From Candidatus Palauibacter denitrificans (GTDB lineage: Bacteria; Gemmatimonadota; Gemmatimonadetes; Palauibacterales; Palauibacteraceae): DNA of 41,651 nt. The notes under the pieces are model-generated. The model did not search any database. It was not told where the DNA came from and saw only the letters and a list, made by a program, of their open reading frames with translations. The stretch is taken from positions 1-41,651 of the forward strand of contig VXMQ01000100.1 of assembly GCA_009841015.1 (NCBI GenBank). The letters are read 5' to 3'. The position numbers and the translations under genes are program-made. Positions 18,721-27,641 of this stretch are shown here, one piece after another. Each line of letters opens with the position of its first letter. Position 1 is the stretch's first letter.

Positions 18721-18798
18721 CCGCGCCCCGGCGACTCCGGGAGGGACCGAAGTTCGCACGGATCGCGAAACCGGCGCAAACGCACCCCGGAACCCGTC

Positions 18799-19920
18799 AT
18801 GCCATCGCCTCCTCTCCAGAGCGGATCGCGGCGCCACGCCCGGATCATCGCGGCCTGGCTCCTCGTCGGCTGCGCGCTCGTCGCGGCGACGCTCGTCGTT
18901 GGCGGCGTGACCCGCCTGACCGGATCGGGTCTCTCGATGGTCGACTGGGAACCGGTAAGCGGCGTCGTGCCTCCGCTGAGCGCCGAGGGCTGGGAGCGCG
19001 AGTTCGCCGCCTACCGCGACTCGCCGGAGTACCGGCTCGTGACCCGCGGGATGTCGCTGGCCGAGTTCAAGCGCATCTTCTGGTTCGAGTACGCGCACCG
19101 GCTCCTCGGGCGCGTGATCGGCCTGGTCTTCATCATCCCCTTCGCGGTCTTCCTCCTGCGTCGGATGATTCCCCGATCCCTGGTCCCCCGCCTCCTGCTC
19201 CTCTTCGCCCTGGGCGGTGCGCAGGGGCTGCTCGGCTGGTGGATGGTGCGCAGCGGACTCGTCGACATCCCCCGCGTGAGCCCCTACCGGCTGACCGCGC
19301 ATCTCGCCCTCGCCGTCCTCGTCTACGCCCTCACGCTCTGGACCGCGCTCTCGCTGCTGCGACCCGGGCCGGGGAAGGGCGACCCGGGGGCCGCGGGGGG
19401 CGCCGGCCTCCGACGGGGGTCCGCCCTCGTGCTCGCCCTCGCCGCGCTCACCCTGCTCTCGGGCGGCTTCGTGGCGGGCCTGGACGCGGGGCTCATCTAC
19501 AACACCTTCCCCCGGATGGGGGCCGGCTGGATCCCGCCCGATCTCTTCGGGGCGAGCCCCTGGTGGCTGAGTCCCTTCGAGGATCGGGCGACGGCGCAGT
19601 TCAACCACCGCATCCTCGCCATGGTCCTGCTCGCGGGCGTCACGGCGCTCTGGTGGGCCTGCGCGCGGGGCGCCCCGGGGGCGGCGAGAACGTGGGCGCA
19701 CACGGGCTTCGCGGTGGTGTGGGTGCAGGCGGCGCTGGGCGTCGCGACGCTGCTGCTCTTCGTCCCCATCTCCCTGGCGGCGCTCCACCAGGCGAACGCA
19801 CTCGTCCTCTTCACCGCGCTGCTGGGCCTGACCTTCGAACTGGGGCGCCCGGAGGCCTCCGGTGCGCGGACGTTGCCGGGTGGCGGGCCGGAGGTCGGCC
19901 GGCCGGCCGCAAGCAGCTAA
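18799..19920 (+). CDS. ctaA: Heme A synthase, COX15/CtaA family
   Basis: VVGGVTRLTGSGLSMVDWEPVSGVVPP, FEYAHRLLGRVIGL, GGFVAGLDAGLIYNTFPRM, FNHRILA, LHQANAL. Confidence 0.93.
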   Translation: MPSPPLQSGSRRHARIIAAWLLVGCALVAATLVVGGVTRLTGSGLSMVDWEPVSGVVPPLSAEGWEREFAAYRDSPEYRLVTRGMSLAEFKRIFWFEYAHRLLGRVIGLVFIIPFAVFLLRRMIPRSLVPRLLLLFALGGAQGLLGWWMVRSGLVDIPRVSPYRLTAHLALAVLVYALTLWTALSLLRPGPGKGDPGAAGGAGLRRGSALVLALAALTLLSGGFVAGLDAGLIYNTFPRMGAGWIPPDLFGASPWWLSPFEDRATAQFNHRILAMVLLAGVTALWWACARGAPGAARTWAHTGFAVVWVQAALGVATLLLFVPISLAALHQANALVLFTALLGLTFELGRPEASGARTLPGGGPEVGRPAASS

Positions 19921-21215
19921 ACGGCCTCGAGCAGCGCCACGTGGCCGAGGCCGCCCGCGGCGCACACGCTGACGATCGCGCGCGTACCCGAGGGGTGCTC
20001 CGCCAGTTCGCGCACGGTCTGGGAGAGGATGCGCGCTCCGGTGGCGCCGAAGGGGTGCCCGAGCGCGACGCTGCCGCCGTTGGGGTTGATCCGGTCGCGC
20101 GGGAACGCGCCGAGACCGTCGTTCACGGTGGAGCGCGCGGCGAGCCACTCGGAGTCTTCCAGCGCCGCGACCGTGCACAGGACCTGCGCCGCGAACGCCT
20201 CGTGGAACTCCCACAGCCCGATGTCCGCGAGCGTCAGCCCGTGGCGGTGGAGCAGTTCGGCGATCGCGAGGGCCGGGGCGATAAGGAGCCCCTCCCTGTC
20301 CGGATCGATCGCGGCCTGCCGCCAGTCGAGCAGGCGCGCCCGGGGGAGGGAGTCGGGGAGCCGGGCCAGACCGGCCTCGGACGCGACCCAGCACGCGGCG
20401 GCCCCGTCCGTGAGCGGCGTCGAGTTGCCCGCCGTGAGCGTCCCCTCGGAGCGGGAGAAGGCGGGGCGGAGGCCGGCGAGCTTGTCCAGCGAAGTGTCGG
20501 CGCGCGGGAGCGTATCGCGGTCGACCTTGAAGGTGCCGGGCGTGACGAGCAGCGGCCGGAAGAACGCCCCCTCATCCCGGGTGGCCCCCTCGTGACTCGC
20601 GAGCGCGAAACGGTCCTGGGCCTCGCGCGAGATGTCCCATTCACGAGCCATCTCCTCGGCGTGCCGCCCCATCGTCTTCCCCGTCGTTCGCTCCTTCACC
20701 GCCGGTGCCGAGATCCGGAGGTCGCGGGGACGGATCCCCGCCAGCGTCCGCACCATGCGCGGCGGGCTCCCCGCGCTGCCGGCACGTCGGATCGTCCGGC
20801 TGAGTCCCGGCGAGAGCCCGATCTGCGTGTGGCTCATCGACTCCACGCCGCCGCAGAGCACAAGGTCTGCCCGCTCCGCGATGACCTGTCCCGCCGCGTG
20901 GGTGGCGGCGGCGATGGAAGTGGCACACGCCTGGACGATGCCCTGGGCGGGGACGCTCGCGTCGAGTCCGGCGTCGAACCAGACTTCCCGACCCCAGTTG
21001 CTCACCGTGAGCGAGGGGATGACCGCGCCCCAAAGGAAGAGGTCGATCCTGCCGGCCGCGTCCCGGCCCGGGCCCCCGTCCCCCGCCACCGTCTGCTGGA
21101 TCACCGGGGCGGACAGTGCCAGACCGTCGAAGCGCGACAGTTCCCGGTCGATCTTCGCAAACGGACTGCGGAGACCGGGCAGGACGAAAGCGGATCCAGG
21201 GCTCATGCGTGGCAT
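19917..21215 (-). CDS. Thiolase family protein (acetyl-CoA acyltransferase-like)
   Basis: R-SPF near N-terminus, VQACATSIAA nucleophile loop, CGGVESMSHTQIG, NPNGGSVALGHPFGATGAR, CAAGGLGHVALLE. Alternative start at 21206. Confidence 0.92.
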   Translation of the reverse strand: MPRMSPGSAFVLPGLRSPFAKIDRELSRFDGLALSAPVIQQTVAGDGGPGRDAAGRIDLFLWGAVIPSLTVSNWGREVWFDAGLDASVPAQGIVQACATSIAAATHAAGQVIAERADLVLCGGVESMSHTQIGLSPGLSRTIRRAGSAGSPPRMVRTLAGIRPRDLRISAPAVKERTTGKTMGRHAEEMAREWDISREAQDRFALASHEGATRDEGAFFRPLLVTPGTFKVDRDTLPRADTSLDKLAGLRPAFSRSEGTLTAGNSTPLTDGAAACWVASEAGLARLPDSLPRARLLDWRQAAIDPDREGLLIAPALAIAELLHRHGLTLADIGLWEFHEAFAAQVLCTVAALEDSEWLAARSTVNDGLGAFPRDRINPNGGSVALGHPFGATGARILSQTVRELAEHPSGTRAIVSVCAAGGLGHVALLEAV

Positions 21216-21309
21216 CCTATCGGTCGTCCATCCAAGATGGAACGATCCACGGCTTCGGCGGCTTCGGCGCGCGGAGTTCGGCGGTTTCCCCGAGGAAGAG
21301 GAGCACGGA

Positions 21310-22785
21310 TTGACGGTACGGGTGCGGTTCGCCCCCAGTCCCACCGGTTTCCTGCACGTGGGCGGTGCGCGCACGGCGCTGTTCAACTGGCTGTATGCTC
21401 GCCATGCGGGCGGGACGTTTCTCCTGCGCGTGGAGGATACGGATCGGGCCCGTTCCCGTCCCGAGCACACGCGGGCCATCCTGGAAGGACTCGCATGGCT
21501 GGGGATGGACGTGGACGAGGGGCCGGTCTTCCAGGCGGACGGCGTCAAGCGCCACCGGCGCGATGCCCTGAACCTGCTCGGGCAGGGCGCCGCCTACCGG
21601 TGTTTCTGCACTGCCGAGGAACTGACGGCGCGACGCGAAGAGGCGAAGCGGGCCGGGTCGGGCTACGGGTACGACGGCCGCTGCGGCCGGCTGGACCCCG
21701 CCGTTTCACGTGCGCGCGCCGACGCCGGGGAGCCGTTCGCGCTCCGCGTCCGCGTGCCGGAGGAGGCCATCGAGTGGGAGGACATGATCCACGGGCCGAT
21801 GTCGTTCCCCGGCGGATCGATCGACGACTTCATCGTCCTTCGCTCCAACGGGACGCCCGTCTACAACCTCGCCGTGGTCTCCGATGATGTGGAGGCCGGG
21901 ATCACGCACGTGATCCGCGGGGATGACCATCTCTCGAACACGCCGAAGCAGATCCTCCTCTACCGGGCCCTCGGCCGGCCGCTCCCCGCCTTCGGGCACG
22001 TGCCGCTGATCCTCGGGCCGGACGGGAAGCGGCTCTCGAAGCGCCACGGCGCGCTCTCGGTCCTCGCCTATCGCGAAGACGGCTACCTGCCGACCGGGAT
22101 GGTGAACTTCCTCGCGCTCCTCGGCTGGTCGCCGGGGGACGACCGGGAGGTGTTCGATGTGGGGGGCCTGATCGAGGCGTTTTCCCTTGGTCGCGTGCTG
22201 AAGAAGAGCGCGGTGTTCGACCTGGAGAAGCTCGGCTGGCTGAACGGGCGCCACATCGCCGACGCTCCGGCGGCCGACCTTGCTGGCGCCGTCGTCGGGA
22301 TTCTCGGCCGGGAGGCGCGGGAGGAGGGGCGCGGTCTGGCCGGGAGCCACCCCGGACTGGGGACCTCACCCGAGCGTTTGGCGCGGATCATCGATCTCGT
22401 GAAGGGGCGCCCCCGGACGCTTCCAGCACTCGCGCGGCAGGTTTCTCCGTTCTTCGCCGCGAGCGTCCGCTACGACGGAGATGCGGTGAAGCGTTTCTGG
22501 AAGCGGCCGGACGAGACCGCGTTCCACCTGCGGCGCCTCGCGGAGCGTCTCGCCGGTGAGGCGGTCTTCCGCGACGTGGAGACGCTGGAGTCCGAGGTGC
22601 GGGGCCTCGCGGCGGAACTCGAGGTCGGCGCGGGGCGAATCATCAACCCCCTTCGCGTCGCCCTCATGGGCCAGAGCGTGAGCCCGGGGATCTTCGAGGT
22701 GCTCGAGGCGATGGGGCGGGAGCGGGCCCTGGCCCGGATCGACGCGGCGGCCCGTTTCCTGGAAGCCCGGTTGCCCACCGCATGA
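21310..22785 (+). CDS. gltX: Glutamyl-tRNA synthetase
   Basis: VRFAPSPTGFLHVGGARTALFNWLYAR (HIGH-like), RVEDTD, GPDGKRLSKRHGA (KMSKS-like). Likely TTG start at 21310. Confidence 0.95.
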   Translation: MTVRVRFAPSPTGFLHVGGARTALFNWLYARHAGGTFLLRVEDTDRARSRPEHTRAILEGLAWLGMDVDEGPVFQADGVKRHRRDALNLLGQGAAYRCFCTAEELTARREEAKRAGSGYGYDGRCGRLDPAVSRARADAGEPFALRVRVPEEAIEWEDMIHGPMSFPGGSIDDFIVLRSNGTPVYNLAVVSDDVEAGITHVIRGDDHLSNTPKQILLYRALGRPLPAFGHVPLILGPDGKRLSKRHGALSVLAYREDGYLPTGMVNFLALLGWSPGDDREVFDVGGLIEAFSLGRVLKKSAVFDLEKLGWLNGRHIADAPAADLAGAVVGILGREAREEGRGLAGSHPGLGTSPERLARIIDLVKGRPRTLPALARQVSPFFAASVRYDGDAVKRFWKRPDETAFHLRRLAERLAGEAVFRDVETLESEVRGLAAELEVGAGRIINPLRVALMGQSVSPGIFEVLEAMGRERALARIDAAARFLEARLPTA

Positions 22786-23249
22786 ACGGGACGTGGCCGG
22801 CCGAGCACGAGGCGCCGATGCGGCGGGCGCTCAAACTCGCGGCCCTCGGGGGCGAGCGGGGAGAGGTGCCCGTCGCCGCCCTCGTCACGGACCCGGCGGG
22901 CGAGATCGTCGCGGAAGCGCACAACCGCACGCGCGCCGACGCCGACCCTACGGCCCACGCGGAAGTTCTCGCGTTGCGCGCCGCCGCCGCCCGCCTTGGG
23001 GACTGGCGCCTCGAGGGCCACACCCTGTACGCGACGCTCGAGCCGTGCGCGATGTGCGCCGGCGCCGCCGTCCTCGCGCGCGTCCGCGCCGTCGTGTTCG
23101 GGGCCGCGGACCCGAAGGCCGGAATGTGCGGGTCGATCGAGAACCTGGTCTGCGACCCGCGGCTGAACCATCGGGTGGAACTCGTGTCCGGCGTGCTCGC
23201 CGACGAATCCGCGCGCCTCCTGCGAAACTTCTTCCGGCAGCGTCGCTAG
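22782..23249 (+). CDS. tadA: tRNA-specific adenosine deaminase
   Basis: PTAHAEVLALRAAA and TLEPCAMCAGAAVLARV zinc/deaminase motifs. ATGA overlap with gltX. Confidence 0.92.
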   Translation: MNGTWPAEHEAPMRRALKLAALGGERGEVPVAALVTDPAGEIVAEAHNRTRADADPTAHAEVLALRAAAARLGDWRLEGHTLYATLEPCAMCAGAAVLARVRAVVFGAADPKAGMCGSIENLVCDPRLNHRVELVSGVLADESARLLRNFFRQRR

Positions 23250-23412
23250 TGTCGCGTCCCGGAAGTACGCGAGCTACCGAGAGTGTCGAGGCGCCGGAGC
23301 CCGCAAGGCGCTCCGACGAGGAATAGCCTGGCTATTTCGAGGGAGGAGCAACGCCGCGGGGGCGGATGCATCGGCGCTCGAATAGCCGTGGTATTTCCGG
23401 GACACGACACTA
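23247..23412 (+). mobile_element. MITE-like non-autonomous element, 18-bp imperfect terminal inverted repeats, TA-bounded
   Basis: Left end TAGTGTCGCGTCCCGGAA (23247-23264). Right end TTCCGGGACACGACACTA (23395-23412) has reverse complement TAGTGTCGTGTCCCGGAA, 17/18 identical. Contains internal palindrome AATAGCCTGGCTATT. No convincing ORF inside. Confidence 0.65.
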
Positions 23413-23450
23413 GCCTCGGAACACGGCGCCAGCAGGGACGCGGCGCGGCT

Positions 23451-23885
23451 TCAGCCTCGTGGGTCCGCGGGCTGATCTTCGTCGCACACCGCGCACTCGC
23501 TCGCGTCCGCCTGGCAGATACGGGCGCCCCGCAGAAGCGCGCCCGCGAGGGCCAGGCTGCCGGCGGTCGACGTCGCCGTCTCGGGCAGCGGCTCGAGCCA
23601 ACCGGAGAGGGAGGCGGCCCAGAACACGGCCCCGCACGCAAAGACGAGGCGTACGGCCGCGTTCCTGCTGGCCGGGCCCAGCAGCAGCATGACCGCACCG
23701 AGGACGACGGTCCCGACCAGGAACCCTCGTTCCACCCCTTCGGAGAGCGCGAGCGCGGGCGCCACGGCGACGAGGAGCGGCGTGAGCGCGCAGTGCACGC
23801 CACACCAGGCCGCGGCGCACGCCGCCAGGCGCGATCCGGAAACCAGATACCCGCTGGGCGGGACAGTTGCAAAAGGGGTTTTCAT
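23451..23885 (-). CDS. MerC-domain membrane protein
   Basis: CAAAWCGVHCALTPLLVAVAPALAL with four predicted TM segments and a Cys-containing tail (CQADASECAVCDED). Confidence 0.75.
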   Translation of the reverse strand: MKTPFATVPPSGYLVSGSRLAACAAAWCGVHCALTPLLVAVAPALALSEGVERGFLVGTVVLGAVMLLLGPASRNAAVRLVFACGAVFWAASLSGWLEPLPETATSTAGSLALAGALLRGARICQADASECAVCDEDQPADPRG

Positions 23886-23940
23886 GATATCGAGTCAACG
23901 CCGGGAACGAAGAGAGCAGAGCGTGAACGCCAAGGCGTGA

Positions 23941-23956
23941 TGATAATCGATTCTCA
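23941..23956. promoter_or_regulatory. Fur-family-like operator TGATAATCGATTCTCA
   Basis: 16-bp inverted repeat with one mismatched pair (reverse complement TGAGAATCGATTATCA), 56 bp upstream of the MerC-like ATG; resembles Fur boxes such as TGAGAATNATTCTCA. Confidence 0.45.
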
Positions 23957-24022
23957 CTTCCGTGTCACGAAAACTACGCGCGGTCCGGGAGACGACCCCG
24001 GAGACGGACGACGGCCGCGCGC

Positions 24023-25984
24023 TCACCTTCCCGCGGGCACGGGCCTCCCCACGAAGCGCAGCACGACGATGACCACGCAGACGCCGAGCAGGTGGGCGAT
24101 CCAGGGCGACATTCCGTACGACGTCCCCACGTGGCCGAACACCATTGCGGCCATCGCGACGACGAGCGCGTAGGGGAGCTGCGTCCGCACGTGGTCCATG
24201 TGGTCGCACGCCGACGCCATCGAACTGAGCACCGTCGTGTCGGAGATGGGCGAGCAGTGGTCCCCGAAGACGGAACCGGCGAGGACCGAGCTGATCGAAC
24301 TCACGAGCAGCTCGCCGCCTCCGGCCTCGAAGCCGGTTGCGCCGCCGAGGGCGACGATGAGCGGGACGACGAGCGGCAGCAGGATGGTCATCGTGGCCCA
24401 TGACGTGCCGGTACAGAAGCTGACGACGGCGGCCGTCATGAAGGTGAGGACCGGGACGAGTTCCGGCGCGAGGCTCCCTTCGAGGAGCTGTGTCAGGTAC
24501 TGCGCCGTCGCGAGCTGACTCGTCACCTCGCCGAGCGACCACGCCAGGGTGAGGATCACGAATCCCATCGTCATCGCCCGGATGCCGGTGAGCCAACCGT
24601 CGAGTGCCTGGCTCAGCGACAGGATGCGCTGCGTCGTGGCCAGCCCGATCGCGACCAGGCAGCCCGCGAGCGAACCCCACAGGATCGCCTTGAACGGATC
24701 CGCCGCGCCGAACGTGTCCCAGAGCGAGGCCGGCCCCACGGCGCCGCGGCCGTCGAAGTACAGCCCCAGCAGAACCGTCGCGACCACGGTCAGCACGGGG
24801 ATCGCCGCGTTGTACCAGCGCAGGGGCACGCCCTCCGCAGCGTCGAGTCCCGTCTCCTCGGAGTTCACCATGAGCTGGGATCCGGGCCGGAAGACGCCGC
24901 CGCCGGTGCGCGCCCTCACTTCCGCGCCGCGCATGGGGCCGAAGTCCCGCTGCGAGACGATGACCGCCGCCACCATGAACAGGGCGAGGATGGGATAGAA
25001 GAGATACGGAATGCTGCTTAGGAACACGGTGAACGGACTGGCGGAGGCGAGCGCGCCCGCCAGCGCGGGGTCCGCGGTCTGCTCGGCGGCGATCCGAAGT
25101 CCGTCGCGAATCAGCGAGATCTCGAAGCCGACCCAGGTTGAGACGAAGGCGATGGTGGCGACGGGGGCGGCCGTCGAATCCACGAGGTAGGCCAGCTTCT
25201 CGCGCGACACCTTCAGCTTGTCCGTGACGGGGCGGAAGGTGTTGCCGACGATGAGCGTGTTCGCGTAGTCGTCGAAGAAGATGCCGACGCCCGCGAAGAA
25301 GGTGGCGAGCTGCGCACGGCGCGGCGTGGTGGCCAGCGGCCGCAGGGCTTCGACGATCCCGCGCGTACCCCCGGAGCGCGACATCACCCCCACCATGCCG
25401 CTCAACAGCGCGGAGAACATGAGGATCGACGCGTTGTCGGGATCGGCGAGCGAGGGCACGATGAACGTGTCCACGCTTCGCCCGAGCCCCGCCAGCGGGT
25501 CGAGGCCGGCGATGAAGAAGCCGCCGAGCCAGATGCCGAAAAAGAGCGACACGACGACGTGGCGGAAGATAAGGGCGAGGGCGATCGCGATGAGCGGCGG
25601 CAGCAGGCTGATCCAGCCCGGAAACCGCGACGGATCCACGCTTGCGCTTGCCGGTCCCTGGTCCGAGTCCATCTCCACGGTCAGCGGGAGGTCCCCCTCC
25701 GCGGCCCGCAGCCCGTTGACCGAGGTCTCGGACCTGAGAGGCAGGGCTCCGGCGGCCAGTTCGCGTCCCGCGGCGGTTGTCACGCGATAGCGCGCGCTCT
25801 CCCCGTCCTCCGTATGGAGCGTGAGGGAGAAGGGGACGTCGGTGAGGACGACGACGGGCCCCTCCACGGTGAGCGAGGGGACGTCCTGCGCGAAGGCTGT
25901 GCCGGGAACAGACGCGGGCAGGACGACCGCGGGCAGCAGAAGCCACCGTCCGGCGCGCCGGAAGACGTCGGTTCGGATGCGCAT
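24023..25984 (-). CDS. NhaC-family Na+/H+ antiporter-like protein with signal peptide and N-terminal extracytoplasmic domain
   Basis: Start MRIRTDVFRRAGRWLLLPAVVLPASVPGTAFAQ at 25984. Core: LSGMVGVMSRSGGTRGIVE, FFAGVGIFFDDYANTLIVGNTFRPVTDK, CTGTSWATMTILLPL, GDHCSPISDTTVLSSMAS. Confidence 0.88.
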   Translation of the reverse strand: MRIRTDVFRRAGRWLLLPAVVLPASVPGTAFAQDVPSLTVEGPVVVLTDVPFSLTLHTEDGESARYRVTTAAGRELAAGALPLRSETSVNGLRAAEGDLPLTVEMDSDQGPASASVDPSRFPGWISLLPPLIAIALALIFRHVVVSLFFGIWLGGFFIAGLDPLAGLGRSVDTFIVPSLADPDNASILMFSALLSGMVGVMSRSGGTRGIVEALRPLATTPRRAQLATFFAGVGIFFDDYANTLIVGNTFRPVTDKLKVSREKLAYLVDSTAAPVATIAFVSTWVGFEISLIRDGLRIAAEQTADPALAGALASASPFTVFLSSIPYLFYPILALFMVAAVIVSQRDFGPMRGAEVRARTGGGVFRPGSQLMVNSEETGLDAAEGVPLRWYNAAIPVLTVVATVLLGLYFDGRGAVGPASLWDTFGAADPFKAILWGSLAGCLVAIGLATTQRILSLSQALDGWLTGIRAMTMGFVILTLAWSLGEVTSQLATAQYLTQLLEGSLAPELVPVLTFMTAAVVSFCTGTSWATMTILLPLVVPLIVALGGATGFEAGGGELLVSSISSVLAGSVFGDHCSPISDTTVLSSMASACDHMDHVRTQLPYALVVAMAAMVFGHVGTSYGMSPWIAHLLGVCVVIVVLRFVGRPVPAGR

Positions 25985-26118
25985 GCCCGAACCTACCGGG
26001 CCCGTCTCGCGAGGGTCAACGCGAGCCGCTATACTCCCGCCCGACCGGGGCCGCCCACGCAGCCACGGGCTGCTGACGCCGAGCCGCCCGCCACGGATCG
26101 AGCGAAGCCGAGGCGACA

Positions 26119-26670
26119 CTGACGCACAACGTCCTCGACGAGGCCGCTGCCCGAGGGCTCCTTGCCGAGCTTTCCGCGCAGCTTGACCGGGCGATCGAGC
26201 CCGAAGCCCGCCTCATCCTCATCGGTATCCACCGGCGCGGCGATTCGATCGCGGCCGAGATCGGTCATCACCTCGAGCCGACCCGCGGCCCCATCCCCAT
26301 CGGTTCGCTCGACATCACGCTTTATCGCGATGATTTCGGGCAGGTCGGCGCGCTCCCCACCGTCGGGACGACCCGCATCCCGGAGTCCATCGAAGGCGCG
26401 CACATCGTGATCGTCGACGACGTGCTCCACACCGGACGAACGATCCGGGCCGCGCTCCAGGAGCTGTCGGACTTCGGACGCGCCCGCCGGATCCAGCTCT
26501 GCGTGCTCGTGGATCGCGGAGGACGCCAGCTCCCGATCCAGCCCGACTACGTGGGCCGCGTGATCGAGGTCGGACCCAATCAGGACGTGGCGGTGCGCGT
26601 CGCGGACACCGACGGTGGCTGGGGTGTCGACATCGTCGCCCTCCGCGCCGGTCGCGAGGCCGGGGCATGA
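26119..26670 (+). CDS. pyrR: Bifunctional pyr operon regulator / uracil phosphoribosyltransferase (apparent CTG start)
   Basis: [26 protein letters not shown]...[13 protein letters not shown]...[15 protein letters not shown]...[18 protein letters not shown]...[22 protein letters not shown]. The track shows fragments only; the frame is open back to a TGA at 26074. Confidence 0.92.
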   Translation: MTHNVLDEAAARGLLAELSAQLDRAIEPEARLILIGIHRRGDSIAAEIGHHLEPTRGPIPIGSLDITLYRDDFGQVGALPTVGTTRIPESIEGAHIVIVDDVLHTGRTIRAALQELSDFGRARRIQLCVLVDRGGRQLPIQPDYVGRVIEVGPNQDVAVRVADTDGGWGVDIVALRAGREAGA

Positions 26671-27641
26671 CGGCGCACGGCCGCGAACTCGGGCTCGGGA
26701 AGGATCTCATCGGACTCGAATCCCTCACGGGCGTGCAGATTGAGGCGATTCTCGATACCGCGGAGCCCTTCAAGGAGATCAGCGAGCGCAAGATCAAGAA
26801 GGTGCCGGTCCTCCGCGGACAGACGATCGTCAACCTCTTTCTCGAACCCTCGACCCGGACCCGCATCAGCTTCGAGTTCGCGCAGAAGCGACTCTCGGCG
26901 GATACGGTGAACATCTCCTCCGCGGGCTCGTCCGTGCAGAAGGGCGAGACGCTCGTCGACACGGCGCGCAACCTCGAGGCGATGAGGATTCACATGGTCG
27001 TCGTGCGTCACGGATCGTCCGGCGCGGCGAAGTTCCTCGCGGACCGGATTCCCTCCAACGTCATCAACGCCGGCGACGGTCAGCACGAGCATCCCACACA
27101 GGCGCTCCTCGACCTGTTGACGATCCGGGACCGGTTCGGGGCCATCGCGGGCCGGCGCGTGTGCATCGTCGGCGACATCCTCCACTCCCGAGTCGCGCGC
27201 TCGAACATCTGGGGCCTCCTGAAGTGCGGGGCCGACGTCGCCGTGTGCGGGCCGCGCACGCTGATCCCGGCCGGGATCGAGGAGCTGGGCGTGCAGCGGG
27301 TGGGCTCGATCGAGGAAGCGATCGAATGGTGCGACGTGCTCTACGTGCTGCGGCTTCAGTTGGAGCGGATGGAGGGTGGCTACGTCCCCTCGCTGCGCGA
27401 GTACAACCGTGTGTTTGGCGTCAGTTCCGAGCGCCTCGGCCGCGCCGGCGATGAGATGATCGTCCTCCACCCCGGGCCCATGAACAGGGGCGTCGAGATC
27501 GACTCCGACGTGGCGGACGGGCCGCGCTCGGTGATCCTGCCGCAGGTGACGAACGGGGTCGCCGTGCGGATGGCCGTCCTCTATCTGCTCGCGGGCGGGC
27601 GCCCGGAACTGGCCGAAGACGCCAAGGTGGCGGGATCGTGA
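26667..27641 (+). CDS. pyrB: Aspartate carbamoyltransferase catalytic subunit
   Basis: [64 protein letters not shown]. Confidence 0.95.
   Translation: MTAHGRELGLGKDLIGLESLTGVQIEAILDTAEPFKEISERKIKKVPVLRGQTIVNLFLEPSTRTRISFEFAQKRLSADTVNISSAGSSVQKGETLVDTARNLEAMRIHMVVVRHGSSGAAKFLADRIPSNVINAGDGQHEHPTQALLDLLTIRDRFGAIAGRRVCIVGDILHSRVARSNIWGLLKCGADVAVCGPRTLIPAGIEELGVQRVGSIEEAIEWCDVLYVLRLQLERMEGGYVPSLREYNRVFGVSSERLGRAGDEMIVLHPGPMNRGVEIDSDVADGPRSVILPQVTNGVAVRMAVLYLLAGGRPELAEDAKVAGS

Noticed and set aside
17838-21887. 1349-residue plus-strand ORF
   Set aside because: Out of frame across an ABC transporter, ctaA, thiolase and gltX, all with strong family motifs. Low-complexity Arg/Gly/Pro composition shows it is a high-GC artefact.
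26042-26118. Classic PyrR-binding attenuator upstream of pyrR
   Set aside because: I could not find a convincing PyrR consensus loop or a terminator/antiterminator pair by eye.
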